Assembly: GCA_964019415.1 (NCBI GenBank)
Contig: OZ025886.1
Location: forward strand, 3,295,701 to 3,359,700
DNA from: Ianthella basta
Lineage: Eukaryota; Porifera; Demospongiae; Verongiida; Ianthellidae
Reading direction: 5' to 3'
DNA length: 64,000 bases
Both the position numbers and the translations under genes were made by a program. Shown piece after piece: positions 43,033 to 58,000 of this stretch. Numbering within the stretch: the first letter of the stretch is position 1; every line of letters starts with the position of its first letter. Below the pieces are notes generated by a model. That model was not told the DNA's origin. It searched no databases and was given only the letters and a program-made list of their open reading frames with translations.

Positions 43033-46000
43033 TATATGTATGTATATATGTATATCCGTCCCAGTCAACCTGAGACACCTAGATTGCGCAATAGCCCGGT
43101 GTTCTCTGCAGGCGCTCACGACAACAAAACACTCTACTTGGCCACCATCGGCTACGAAACTGCTCAACACTCCACTTCATCGATGCACGCTGTGTTCAAA
43201 TTGTGGCTAACGTCGCCAATTGCTTCAGTGAGGGCTACACGCCTGTTGGCATTCTGCCATATTGGCTGACATCATTTGCCCCTCGTGGCCCGGAACACTT
43301 TCACTGTTCCCTCGGGTGAAGCGATAACGAGCACTGTGTTAGCACAGCATGGACGGGCTTCCCTGCGCAGCTCCAAATATGTAGGTGTCGATTGCCCAGC
43401 TGCCATCCAGTGCTTGGTCTGGCTTGCTATCCCTTCTTTCTGACAGCCAGTGAAAGCAGATTACAGTTCTATTGCCCAAATGTACTTGCCCTGGTTGAGT
43501 TATAATTACGCTCATGCACTGTACTTTACTGAAATAGTTAGCTATATACATTCAAGCGAGGCTGGTTGCATTTTAATGTATGCCCTAGTTATATTCTAAT
43601 GTCACCTTACTTCATAGTGAGAAAGGCCTTAAGGCTGGCAGTAACTGGGGTGGCATAGAGAGTAGTGGGGAGGAGCAGAGCTAGACGATGAAAGAAGGTA
43701 ATGGCTTGGTGGAGTGAGGAGATGAGAGAAATGGTGCAGTTAAAGAAGGATCTGTATAGGAAAGCATTAAATGAAAAGACTTATGAGGCACGGAAGAAAT
43801 ATAAGAAGGCAAAAAAGGAGGCCAAAAGAGTAGTTCAAGAAGCTAAAGAGAGGAATTGGATTAGGTGGGGGGTGCAGTTGCAGAGGAACTTTGTGGAGAA
43901 TTAGTGAGCTTTTGGACGAAGGTACTGGCAAAGGGAAGTGTATCTTTGAGTACAGGGATCGAAAGTGGTCCATGCTGACAGAGACAATTGAAGTAAAATG
44001 CAGATGGAAGGAGCACTTTAGTGAGCTGCTGGGAGGTGAGCATTTGGAAGATGGTATGAAGGGGGGAGAGCTGAGTAGGGAGGATAGAGGAGAGGATTGA
44101 GATGCTCCAGGAAGAGATTACAAGAGAGGAAATTAGGAGTAGTGTGTGAGGACATTGAAGAAAGGAAAAGTTGAAGGAGTGTGTGATATCTCAGGAGATC
44201 TGCTTAAGGCAGGAGCAGAGGTAGTGATAGAGTGACTGTATAAGATTTACAATATGGTATGGAGAACGGGAGTTGCACCTGAGGATTGGCAGAGAGCCAT
44301 CATTGTGCCCATTCACAAGAAAAGTAGTAGAAGGAAATGTGAGGTTATAGAGGGATCAGCCTCCTAAGTATCCTAGGAAAAGCGTTTGCAAAGATTCTGA
44401 ATAATCAGGTTAAGTATTTGAGACACAATATTTAATGGAGGAGCAAGCTGGTTTTAGATCGGGTAGAGGGTGTATTGATCAAATTTTTATGATTAGGCAG
44501 TTAGTGAAGAGGTGTCTGGAGAAAGGAAAGAAGATGTTTGCGATGTTTATTGATTTAGAAAAGGCGTATGATAAGGTGTGGAGGGAGATCTGTGGATGGC
44601 ATTAAGGGAGTATGGAATGGGAGACAGGTTGCTAAGAAGCATTGTACAAGAAGAGTAAGGCCTTTGTAAGAGTAAAAGGAGAGCTGACAGAAGAGTTTGG
44701 TGTGAAGAAGGGGCTAAGGCAAGGGTGCCCACTGTCTCTGTGGCTATTTAATATTTTCTTGGACAGAGTAGTGGGGGAGGCTATGGTGGAGTTAAAAGGG
44801 GGAGTGGAGCTAGACAGTTGCCCCATACAGATCTTGCTGATTGCAGATGATACAGTAGTGATGCCGCAGACAGAAGAGGACCTGACTGACAATGCCCTTG
44901 CGCTCCACCAGATACGCATACAAGTTCATGAAGTGGAAATGCTTGAGGCAATCAAGAGACTTTGACTGCTATCAGATGCTGTCAAGTGATGGCAAGCTAG
45001 CTAGCTCCACTTTGATGGAATCACTAGTGTATGAAAAGCCATTCCATTCATTCACCTTGTGCTGTAGGAGTGCCAACACAGCTGAATGCTAGGAGTCTCT
45101 CAACAATACCTCCTTTCCCAGTGGTATTCATCAGCCTGGCCGTCACAGTCTTTACTGGGACACACAGGCCCTGCACAGTCATCCTACACCCAACAGTCCG
45201 CAAGTGTGGCCAAACCGAGCTACTAATTTTCTTTCTCCATATGCGCCACTCGTCCAAATGCCAATGCCAGCACTGGCACTTGGTCATCCAGCTGACTAAT
45301 GTAGTCTGCGCTTCAAGGAGACTAAGATCTAGTGCACCATCCTGCCCAAGCTTGGGCAAGTTCTCTATCTGCTTATTTTTCCCCACAGAGCTTGGGAGCT
45401 TAGATCGCTAAGCAATTTATGTCAGCTCAGAAACTTCAAGCACTTCTCCAGCCTTCTAAGTCAGCCAGCTCTCCAGATGAGCTACAAATAATTCTGCCCA
45501 ATGCAAATCTGATCATGACTGAATGATCCTTGAAAGTTCACCTTGCCAATTTCATCTGAGTGACACGTAATCATGAAAGTAGAATTGGCAAAACCCTTTG
45601 AGATTCTACAGGCATGATGTTTTCAAATCTGTCCTACAGAGTTAGCAGTGATTTGCCAACTGAGTTGAATGTGTCTTTCAACATTCGCTGCAGTTTTGCT
45701 TACTAAAGGTTATGAAGCGGTGTTGTTTTAGTTAACTATAGCTAAAATTAAAACTTGATGACAGGGTAGAGAATTACACATTACAACAAATAAAAGGGAA
45801 GGGGAAAATGGCAGCCAACTGGACCACAACCAGCAACCACCAGATTTATAGCTGACCCTTTAGCAGTTGAGCCATGGTAAGCGCCAGCGTCATCAATCCA
45901 ATCTGTCTTTAAGCACTGATGAGGGTGGGCTCTATACAGAGCCTCCTTTGATCCTCCCACTGTCAAGCATCGGTACTAGTAGAGATGATCTGTGTGCCAT

Positions 46001-49000
46001 GGTGACTAATACAAGGCAGGTACATAAGTACACATGATAAGGAATAAGGGGAATGGCTGCTAGTGGCGATCATGGCTCAGCAACTAAATAGTCGGCTATG
46101 GACCTGAAGGTTGCTGGTTGTGGTCCGGTTAGCTGCTGTTTTTCCCTTTGCCCCTCTTTCCTTGCCATGTGTAGTTCTCTACCCTGTTGCCATCAGCTAT
46201 TACACAATGTTAGTGCTTTCACCAACAGTGAAAAACGAGGTAAGCCTACTGGCACAGCAAGCAAATAGATTAACTTAAGAAGAAGGAACACAGTGCTGCA
46301 GGCAAGTAAAAGACCTTCCCAGCAGCAGAAGGAGCTTTTTTCTTAATACAGCAAGGTAGCACAGCATGACAAGCAAGCTGTTCAGCACGAGAGGGCTTTC
46401 AGCAGCCCAGAACGCCAACAACCAAGTACCTACACAGCGAAACAAAATACCCCTTGCAGACAGCCAGAGCTGGTCTCTCAGTCTCACAACTGAATAACAG
46501 CTAACCACTGCATAAGTGCACGACACTAGGGAAACCCAACCTGAGGAATGCAGAGTGTCTCAGAGACTGCTTGCTGTGAAGCATACACGCACAGCCAGAG
46601 CAGCCATGTTTGCAGCCACATGATTATGTCATCCAATCAGGTGGCCGTTCTTAAAATAAAGAGGAAGTGGTAATTAAATGTGAAATATAGGCACACATGC
46701 ACACTGCATGTTACATGACAATAATAACAATATGGAAAGTCATAACATAATATTAATCCAGTGCAATTAGAATTGATTAATTGGCTACCATACAGACACC
46801 CCCTGCCCTCTCTTGCAATCATATCAATTGGCACTTCAGAGGGGCAGATGGGATGGTGGTAGCTGGTTCATGAATCGATACAGGATCCATCCCATTGTGG
46901 TAGCATATGACTGCCTGCTCTTCTCTGAAATCATGCCCACCAGTCACTTGTAGACCATCTGTGCAGCTGGGCCCATGCCTCCAGTGGCAAGAGAACACAA
47001 AGGAGTAAAGGTGCCTCATTCAACTTCTCTGACTCGCTAGTCATAGGATCTTCTTTTCTTCTTTTCAACCTTCCAGTAGCAGGCCTCTAGTGAGATGTGG
47101 CAGTTGTTGGACGCATGGGGGTTAAACACCCTTACATCGAAGAATGTGGCTTGCTGCTGTTCTCCCCAAAAATCACACTTGAATGTCTAGTCTTGCACTG
47201 TCCTCTCTGTTGACAGAGGTGAATGACAGGATCACTCCTGCTAATGGTTGCATCTCTGGCTCCATCCTCACATTGGGGCGCACTTCAGTGAAGAGCTTTG
47301 CAGTGAGGTCCCTTATCTCATTGTGCCTCATGAACCTAAACCCTCCATGTGAGCAAGTCAGTGCATGCTCCACATTAAACTGGCTTCTGCAGACACTTGT
47401 CAGATAGCCTTTCAGGTGTCCATCCACATTGCAGGCCGATTGCATCGTGAAAGGCTGTCTTGTACAGGTAAAATCTGTGCTTATCAATTGGCAAGACCAA
47501 TAGCCAGCTGGATGCACCATTTCGGCAGCCAGCTTCATCATCCGCTCCATTTGTGCTAGCAGCTCCTCCAGCAGTTGTTCCACCTCATCTGCAGTGCGTT
47601 GCTTCTTCTCTTGACTGTTTGCCTTTCTGCACTCTCTCTGCTTATCCGAGGTTTCTGACTGGTGGAGATGCAATGGATGAATGATCTGCTCTGTGAGTGG
47701 ACTAGAAATCATACAGGAGGCTGCATACTCATGGTCACATTCATCCTGAGAGTTTGTCATGCTGAGGCCGTCGAGGCGGGTTGGTAGTACCGGAACATCC
47801 CTCACATTGTCATTTATTTCACATTTACTGGTGAAAGGAGGAATGAGGAGGTTACGAATAGCAGCTTTTAGTGGTGATAGCAGGTTCCTTAGGCCCGGAA
47901 CTGTCCTGAGGAGGGACTTTTATTTGTGGCTCAGCCAGTAAGTACGAGCTGCATAGGCAGCATGTGGGTGGGTTTTGACTAAAAGTTCCAGTTTCTCAAT
48001 TTCACCTGTCCACTCTTCCACCTTCTTCACAAACTCTTCAGAGGTGTCAGCAGACCCAATGACCAATCCCAGGTACTGCCTCCCCTCACTGGTGATGTTG
48101 ATACCTGTGTTACCAAAGGCATCTTGGGCTGCTTCCTGATACTGCTCTTTCACTCTCAACCAGGTCTTCTTAGGCCATTTTTAATGCCACGCACAAATGT
48201 ATGCACGGACTGGAAAGATTAAATGCATTGAGAATATGTAAATGGGGTAGCTGCATTGAACTAAACTGAAAGAAGGCGCTTCCCACTGGAACTAGCTCAA
48301 ACTATGTTTGACAAATTATATTTGAACCAAAACTGGTAATAATGCAGTTATGTATTTGTGTACCAGGACAACACTATTATGAAGATCTATTTTAATTTTA
48401 CGTAAGATGAACGAGTTGGTTGTAACCGTGTCGAGTCTAATGAAAGTCATGACTCTGACGAAATGTTGTAAAGGAAGGGAAAATTGGCACCAGCTGGCAG
48501 TCAAACCCAGGACAACTTATGCTCTAATGCGGGGTTTCAGCAGCCCAAGCCAACCAAAAGTTTGGAACAATTCGCCCTTTCTCTCCTTATAGGCTAGTTC
48601 CGAGGATGGAATGGTTCAGCTAACCTTTGCAGGTGTGTCGCTAACTGCTGCTACTTAGAACCTGCGTACACAAGTCAGTACGGAATGATGACAAGGTTCC
48701 ATTAATCTGAACGGGCGGGCTGCTAATTGCTGCCACTTATCAACCTGATACTGTGCTCCTATTGTAATTTTACGTAAGATGAACGAGTCGGTTGTAACCA
48801 TGTTGAGTCTAATGAAAGTCACGACTCGGAAGAAATGTTGGAAAGAAAAGAAAGCACAGTACCGGGTTGATAAGCGGCAGCAGTTAGCAGCCCACCTGTT
48901 CGGTTAGTGGAACCTTGTCATCATTCCATACTGACTTGTTGTACGCAGGTTCTAAGTGGCAGCAGTTAGCGGCACACCTGCAAAGGTTAGTTGAACTATT

Positions 49001-52000
49001 CCATTGTTTGGAACTAGCCTATAAGGAGAGAAAGGGCGAATTGTTCCGGCCTGGTTGGTTGACTTGGGCTGCTGAAACCCTGTGTTAGGCGTAAGTTGTC
49101 CTGGGTTTGGCTGCCAGCTGGTGCCAATTTTCCCTTTCTTTCAAACATTTCTTCCAAGTCGTGACTTTCATTAGACTCAATACTGATATGAAGATTTCAA
49201 GATACTGGTTTCTTTTTTTCAGATGATCCTCTGTTCAAAGAATCTGAAGATATGAAAGAACCTAATACTCTCTTTGTCCTTTGACCTTGAGCACATACAT
49301 AGTTGCGTAGCAGAATCAATCACAACTGATAGCAGGACTATTTGGCTTCTAGGCTTTCATCAGCTGCACACAGAAGCTAGGGGCCTATGCAGCCAAATCA
49401 ACCTGCAGTTAGTTATGATTTAACTGGTGCCTATTTTTTTCTCAGGATTATGTGCCTTTATCTAACAACATAGCAAAGATTGCCTTGTAATGCATTGGTA
49501 TTATACTCAGTTTAGAGGTTTTGCAAGTTAAGTGATGTAATGGGGGTGTGACACTGTCCTAATATTTGGTAGTGTGTGTCAGGCAGGGATCATCAAAACC
49601 TATATAAGGATCCATTTTTGCCTACTTAAAGGATAGGGAGTTTACATAAGAAAAGCCTATACTGACATATGAAATATATGTCATTTCAGTGGTACTAGGT
49701 ATGGTACGTGACACGGAAAACTTAAACTCTATCTGTGGAATTCTTTAACTGTGCCACACGACGGCTGTCAACAGATGAGCGGTCCAGCACGGACTGCCCA
49801 CAGCAGACTGGATGGAGAAATGGCAGACTGAAATGGTAGTGCGTAGTATGTAGTGCTGAAATCCAGTCCAAGAGTAGGACAATGACAGAAATCAAATTTT
49901 GGCTCAGGAAGGAGTCTTCACAACTGTCCAAACCGTCCAAACGATCAAGAACGCAATTACCCGATGGGAAAAAACGGGATGAGTACAAGACCAGCCACAA
50001 ATTGGACAAAAATTAACTATTCCCCAAAGCCGTTATCGCCTCATCGACGAAGCAATGGCCTGAATGATGAGTGTAAAGCATCGGAGTTGAAAACACTGCT
50101 TGTTGCCAGATTTTCAGTGGAGAGCATGATATACAGCGACAGAACAGTAGCAAGACTATACAGTGAACTGAGGTGGACCTTTGTGACTGCCCAATATCAG
50201 AATCATAGTTATGCTATGATGACTGACTTCGTAGCTGTATACGTACGTACGAGCTTTCATATCGACCTGGTAATTGACTCCTCGTACGTACGTAACCTGG
50301 CAGACTAGATCTGTTAAATGCATATGAACTACAAATAGGATTCTGCATGGATGCTGCACAGTACCCATATGGTTGACTGTGGACCGCGCCGTGTTGTTAG
50401 TGGGTAACCTGCAAGCTTCATTGCATTAAAGTTAAAGTATTTTCTGTGTCATGTGCTGTATATTAATTGCTTCCTCTTGTTTTTCTTAACTCAGTTGCAC
50501 AGAGTGTTGTGTTAGCTGTGTAAACCAACAGTTAGTCTTCAGTTGTATATAAAAGGGTAGACACAGTCTAGTCATGTGTGGATGAGAATAGTCAGAGTGA
50601 TGTTTGTATCGATATCCTCAGGATCCATATGATTACACAAGAGGTGGTAATCCAACCAGGACTGTGTTGGAGACTTGTGTGGCTTCCTTGGAAGGAGTCA
50701 AGTATGGTATGTTTTTGTGCGTGCATGTTGTCTGCAGCTTGAAGGTTGTGTATGTGTACAATTATCACAGAATCAAGCAACCATCCCTAAATACTTTAAT
50801 GGTTAACATAAGACATTCTTGGTGCTGTCTCACATCGTAACTGGAAGTAAGTCATCCATTGTGTATTTCATAATTAATAAGGCATGTAGAGTATAAACTA
50901 CGTAATGAAATGCCCTTATGCAAGTTTCATTTTCTTACTGCAATGTATACTTCAATGGCACCCGTGCTTGTCTGGACCCTTTGTACCTGCACTGGTGGTC
51001 AACTTCAAATGCAATTACTCTACTGTACTTGTGGTGTTGAACCCCTATGACTTGTGCCAGTTGCCTGTTTCTACCAACTACTAATACACTTACTCTATGG
51101 CACATGTGTTTGAAACATGTCTTTGTGGACCTCTAACTTGGGCTGTTTCTCTATAATTACTGTATAGTGGGAAATATTGGCGGGCATAAATTTTAGCTGA
51201 TTTGCCTTGAAAGGTGTTTGGTGGTTTTTAAATTTGGTGGATTTTGAGCCCCAAGACCGATAATGTCACGAAATGCCTTCTGCAGGTAATTCAGACTTCA
51301 GCCTTCTTGTGGTTGTTTCGGACACTGTAGCAGGTGGCGGGACCATTTTCAGCTGCATATCTCCCTATCTTTGCTCTCTCTTCAGGCGTCTAGCCCGTGT
51401 AGGAGCTGCGAGTTGCACTATGCTTCTAGCCGACCTTCACTTGCTCACCAGGCATGAGAGCTTGCCTCACGTGTTTGTTCACGTATTCTGTCTCCTTCCT
51501 TGAGAGAGCGTCACACTTGAGCACATGGTCCTTCTCTCTGTACATACTTCAACAGGGCCATCTTGTGATATTGGCTGGGTTTTAGTTTGGCTTATTTTTT
51601 GAAAACAGCCAAACTGCCAAATTTAATGCCCTGTAAATATTTCCCGCTATATGGTATGTTAAGAATTTTATACAAGAATAGTAGGAAGTAGGGAAAGCAC
51701 AAATCAGACAGAAACAAGTGAAGCTGTTACACAGTGGAGCATTAACCATGGTCCTTATATACATGCAAGAATGTTGTGCCGTATATAGTCGTATGTTCTT
51801 GAATGTAGGGACCATGGCTAGTGCTCCATTGTGTAATAGCTTTTCTTGTTATTGACCTTATTGTGCCATCCTTGCATCCTTACTATCATTGTAGCAGATT
51901 TTTATTATTTCTAGTTTCTTAGCAATTTTTATGGCGTGCAAGCTGCACATATTAAGTCGCAACCACAAGACATTCATGCAGGTATCTGACTTCATTTCTG

Positions 52001-55000
52001 TAGTCCTGGAGCTCAAGGTGTAAGGTAGCATCTACGATATGACAGTATAACATTAACATTTCGTTCCTTTTTCCAGAAAACAGTAACTGTCCTACGGTCT
52101 GTTAATTCGCTCCATTTAGAATAGAATGGTTGCAAAACAAAGCAATTTGAAGTGCAGCATGGAATTAATATAATTAGGTATAGTCCAAAGGGATTTGTGC
52201 ACTCGTAGTGTTGAATACGCGGCAGAGGTGTAAACAGCAGCCCAAATATTTGAAATCATGTGTCTCCCATGCTAGCCCACCAGAAAGAACTCAGTAACAA
52301 TAGCCAGAAGCTAACTGTGTAGTAATTGAAAGTGGCAGAAAATGCACTACATGGGTGTCCTTTGAAATGACGTGCAAGCTAACTTTGGTTGAAAGTTGTA
52401 GCGGACAGCTCCAAATGGTCATGTGACTTGTTGTGAGGCTAGTGAGCAAATTGAAGGCTGATTAAGAGGAAAACTGCTGTTTATTGTAAAATTTCATCAT
52501 AAAATGGTGTCTTGTGTGTGAAAACATCTTCTGAAAAAGCCCAGAAACCCCTATCTGTGAAACTTGCTTTCTAACCCATAAGAATACAGCCAGTTGAAAG
52601 TGCGTAATGCTGTTGCAAAAGCTTTCTACTGCTTGCAATGGTTTGTGTGCTACTCCTGTCAGAGAATAAGAAGAATAACGATCACACCTCGTGGGATCGT
52701 TTATCCCGCTTCAGTTCTCGTTGTTTAAGGTTGCCACGAAGGGGAGCCCAAGGCGGCTCGTTAGCTACTCTTGTTAACAGGCAGATCGAAGCGGAGACAG
52801 ACCCACCAGATGCCACAGCCGACCCCCGACCTAACAGAGGCCAGTACCTTTCTAAGGATCCGCTTAGGTCCTTGGCAGCCCGAGTCTCAGCGAAACTAGA
52901 GGAGGGGGATTTCAAAGGAGCGGTCAGAATCGCTAGCTCAGAGGAGACACTAGCACCCCTAGATAACACCACCTTTGCTGCTCTCCAGGACAAGCACCCC
53001 CCACCCCACCCTGACTCAGTCTACCCCCTTCTGCAGGAGGATGTTTGGCCACACCCCATTTCTGTGTCAGACAAGAGCATCTTAAGGGCCATTCGTTCCT
53101 TCCCAAACGGTTCTGCAGGTGGGCCCGATGGCCTCAAGCCTCAACACCTGAAGGACATGATTGGTCCCTCTGTCAGCTGTTGTGGCCTCCTCCCTGCCCT
53201 TGGACATTTCGTGGAACTGGTGTTGGAAGGCAGAACCCCTCCACTTTGGAGGCCTTTCTTCTTTGGGGCTAACCTCACAGCACTACAGAAGAAGGGTGGC
53301 GGCATCAGGCCGATTGCCATTGGTTGCACCCTACGTCGCCTAGCGGCCAAGGTGATGGGAGGTGAGTTGAAGGAAGAGATGAGGGAGCTCCTAGCGCCTT
53401 GGCAGTTGGGTTATGGAGTTCGGAAGGGAGCCGAAGCAGCAGTGCATGCCGCAAGGCTCTACCTGCACAACCTTGACTCCACCAAGGCCCTCCTCAAGTT
53501 GGACTTTAGCAACGCCTTCAACTCCATCCGTAGAGACAAGATGTTTAGAGCAGTCCTGGAGCTAGCCCCCAGACTGTTTCGCTTTGTTCACTCTGCCTAC
53601 TCCTCCCCATCCACTCTGTTTTGGGGAGATCAGACCATCCAGTCAGCAGAAGGGGTACAGCAGGGAGATCCTTTAGGACCCTTGCTCTTTTGCCTAACAA
53701 TCCATCAGCTGGGGCCCAAATTGATCTCTGAATTCCAAATGTTCTACCTGGATGATGGCACCCTGGGTGGTACTGCCGATGATCTCAGACATGATTTAGA
53801 GGAGGTGGTGAGAGTGGGAGCAGAAATTGGCCTGGAATTGAATGAAGTGAAGTCTGAAATTATCTGTAATTCCTGTAATCGTGACACTATTGACCCTTTG
53901 CTGCTCTCCATCCCAGGGGCCCTGGTCGTGGAACCCCAAGAGGCCACTCTTTTGGGATCTCCCATAGGTGAGGTCTCCTCCATCTCCAGCACCCTTGCCG
54001 ACAAATGCAACGCCCTGAAGACCATGGGGGACAGACTTGCACATCTATCCACCCACGATGCCATTGTCCTCCTCAAGCATTCTTTTGCCCTGCCTAAGCT
54101 GATGCACTGCTTGAGGACAGCACCCTGCTTCTTGTCTTCCAGACTCCAAGATTATGATGAGCTCCTGAAGTCCATCGTAAGTGATATCACCAACATCCGT
54201 TTTCCGGATGACAGCACCAGCTGGAGCCAGGCCACACTCCCAGTGAGGTTAGGGGGACTAGGCATCAGAAGAGCAGTGCAGCTGGCGCCATCAGCTTATC
54301 TGGCCTCAATAGCTGCCTCCTCTGATCTGGTGCGCCGTATTGTGCCTCCCCATCTTCATGATGCACCCCTCTCCAACCAGGGTGAAGCTGAGGCCTGCTG
54401 GTCAAAGGGTCACAGCCTTCCACCACCAGAAGGAGAAGCCAGGCTACATCAGAGGTCATGGGACAGCATCGTAGTGGTTTCAGTTGCTGACAGCCTCCTG
54501 CAGACAGCACCCAGCCCCACTGCCCGAGCCCGCTTGCTTGCATGTTCAACTAGAGAGTCAGGAGCCTGGTTGGAAGCTTTGCCAATCTCTCCCCTTGGCC
54601 TACGCATGGAAGACCAGACAGTCAGGATTGCAATTGGTCTACGCCTGGGAACCCCTTTGTGCAGCCCCCACACTTGCCTTCACTGTGGTGCAGAGGTCGA
54701 TGCCCTGTCAACGCACGGCCTCAGCTGTCGAAGAAGCCAGGGACGTCACTACCGCCATGCAGCATTAAATGATGTTATACACAGATCACTGTCTGCGGCT
54801 AATGTCCCCTCACGACTTGAGCCATCAGGCTTGGAACGGGCAGACGGAAAACGTCCTGATGGGGTCACTGTGGTCCCTTGGAAGAGCGGGAAGCATCTGG
54901 TTTGGGATGCTACCAGCCCAGTCACCTTTGCCCCTTCGTATCTCTTAAGTGCCACCAATGAAGCAGGAGCAGTGGCAGCAGCAGCAGAGAGCAAGAAGAA

Positions 55001-58000
55001 GTCCAAGTACAGCTGTCTGGGCCCAGCTTACTTCTTCACCCCAGTTGCCATCGAGACCTCAGGTGCTTGTGGCCCGCTGACCCTGGAGTTCCTGAGGGAC
55101 CTTGGCAACCGCCTCAGACAAGCGACGGGTGAGGAGAGTTCGTTTGCCTACCTCCTCCAGAGGCTATCTGTGGCCGTCCAAAGGGGCAACGCAGCTTCCG
55201 TCTTGGGGACTAGCTCCCTAAGCATTGATTGATTGATTGATTTAATTGAGTTGATTTGATTGATTTCATTTGATTTAATTTGATCAGTATGATTGTTTAA
55301 TTAATGTCACATATGCTTTATGTTTGACTTATAGGCTTAAATTTTGCTTATTTATTAGGATATGGTTAGGAAGTCCCTCATTTACCTCATCTTGTTGTTC
55401 TCCAATTTTCAAAAAAAAAAATTAGTATTTTAAAAGAAGAATAAGAAAACTAAATACAGAAAATGTCACGGTTGTTTTCTGCAAAAGCATGCACTTCACC
55501 ATGAAAGCCAGGTTAGTCCTGAGTAGTATACAACTGACACGCCTCAGGGGTAACCTTTTTGCATATTTTTAGCCCTATATGGGATAGCACTCATGTTTCC
55601 ACATTGACCACATACTGGCTACCTTATGCAGCAATAGCCTGCATCTTATCATTATAATTAGCTTGTCGATTCAAGAAGCATTATCCATTAGCTAAACCCA
55701 CAAAAGTTTGTTTCCAGCTCCATATTAGATCAGCAGGAATGCACAAGACCTAAGAAGGAGTATTGATATAGAAGTGCTTCTCTTGTTTAAGCCGTGCACA
55801 GAGGAAATGAGTGCTTTTGACAGAATGAGGATTGTGTAACTACGTGAAGGGCTTTCAGTTTTGCAACACCACAATTTTCATGTCATTGCTCTCTGAAACT
55901 ATCCAACTATGAAACTTCCACCTCATCTCCTGTAGCCTGCTTGCTCTCAGCTTGGGTTGAATAGCTTCCTCAGAATTCTTTGGCTTCCTCAGCTATAAAT
56001 TCACTTTCATTGGCGCTAGGTAGTGTTCGCTTCCTGATTCCGCTCCTCTTACCAATTTCACATCTTCCGCATCAACCACTCCTGGACTCAGCATTTTCCT
56101 GGTGATGACATAGTCTATAATAGACCTGTGGCCTGGACCTTTACTCTCCCAAATGAACTTATGCATGCCTTTTATGTTGGTAGAAGGTGTTCAAAACTCG
56201 TAACTAACTCATTCATGACACATAACCTTAGCAACCTTTGCGCACTTCCAATATTTGCTGCCTCCCCATGCCTCTCTCCCCAGTTGCAACATCTCTCTGT
56301 ACTGTCATATTGAGGTCACCCATTCATGGCACATAACCTCAGCAACATTTGGACCAGATAGTCACAATTTGGTACACAAGCTACGTATCATCACCTCCTA
56401 GTCCTCATAGATGTTTTGTTCATGTCTGTGAATGTGTACTCCTGTATCAGTGTAGCCCCTCTACCATCAGATCACAGCCTCACCTATATAAACCTTTTTA
56501 CTTTCACACTTCTACTCCATTACACACACATCAGTTTCTCTGAAGTGCGTGTTCTTGTCTTTGTATTGTTCTATATCCTTGCATCATCATTTTTGCAGAC
56601 AGTTTTGTTGTTCACTAGTAGTTTGCAGAGCCCATTTAAGGAGAGCCATTGCATGAATAGGCCTAACTCCCAAACCAGACCTTGCCAAACCACTTTTTAC
56701 TCGGCCTTCCACGAAAACACCACTGCTACCTCACCGACTTGCCTCTCGCCACAGCCTCACAACACTCGCAGTCCTACATTTTTCATGATCTATTTTGTTC
56801 ACTCTTGTAAGAAGATTCCATAGCTGATGCTCCACTGTGTAACATACCTTTCTTGTTTTTGTATTGTTCTATATCCTTGCATCATCACTTTTGCAGACAG
56901 TTTTAGTTGTTCACTAGTAGTTTGCAAAGTCTATTTAAAGAGAGCCATTGCATGAATAGGTCTAATGCCCAAACCAGACTATTTCTTCCTCGTTGATGGT
57001 GCTGTCAACAACCCTGTTCTATTGTATCATTACACATGATGACTGTTCGCCACTCTTGTCAATTCTATATATTTCATTGCAACATGTATTCTACTAGTAT
57101 CAAGACATCCACTATGTGCAATTGTCCTTCCTCCAGCTATAACTGCATCATCTGGACTGGCAGCCACTTCAATGGTATTGCAAACCATGAAGTCTGGAGA
57201 TCATGTTCTGTCTGTGAACGATGTCTATGGAGGTTAGTAGGATTTGGTTGAATTGATTTTCACAATCAATGTGTGGTTTGGCTCTGACATGATTGATCCT
57301 GATACCCAGTTTACAATGTACACTGGCTCATAAGTGTTTGGTACAGCAACATAAATGAATTTATCTATTTTCCCATAGTGAGGAACTGACAGAATTTGAG
57401 CATTCTAAAAGGAAATGGCATCAAAGTAGCTGGGTGTAGCTTGTTTAGCATTGTTATTCATAGTTTAGCCACAGTACATCAATACAGGTTCTGACTTCTA
57501 CGTATGTCTTTGATTCTAGAGTGGAGATGTTAGCTAGAATGTAGGCTTTTCACCAACCTGGAATGTAACTTAGAATGGCAACCAGAAACTAACAGTGCAC
57601 TAATTAGCAATGGTAGGCAAATGGTATCTGTATCTGTAATCTTATTTAATCTAGGGAAACCTGTAACCCGTAGACTACTTTTCAAGGTACCCAGAAAAGA
57701 AAGTATAAGGATAGGGGGTGATAAGACAGGGGAGCATGATACAAGTAGAGTAAAGAATGACAGACAATTGAACAATCAATTAAGTTGATGACACAAGATT
57801 AAGTGAAGTAAATGTATGACTAATACTAATAAATTGACTGTGCACATGCAGGGAGTAGAATCAGGCTGTGGTGTAAAATTTAGTTCAACGTTCATGGTCA
57901 CAGCTCATGGGATAATAAGTGAGTGCGTGCAGCAGACAAGAAAAAGTCAGGGTGCTGGATTTGTCTTAACTTGGGAAGCAGTGAGTTCCAGCTTTAAGCT

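Noticed and set aside
42996-43055. Regulatory TATA cluster
   Set aside because: It is a plain TATG/TATA microsatellite inside CTH intron 1.
45911-45960. A further hammerhead starting CTGATGAGGG near 45,917
   Set aside because: CTGATGAG is followed by a possible stem (GGGCTC/GAGCC) but no GAAA or cleavage triplet follows.
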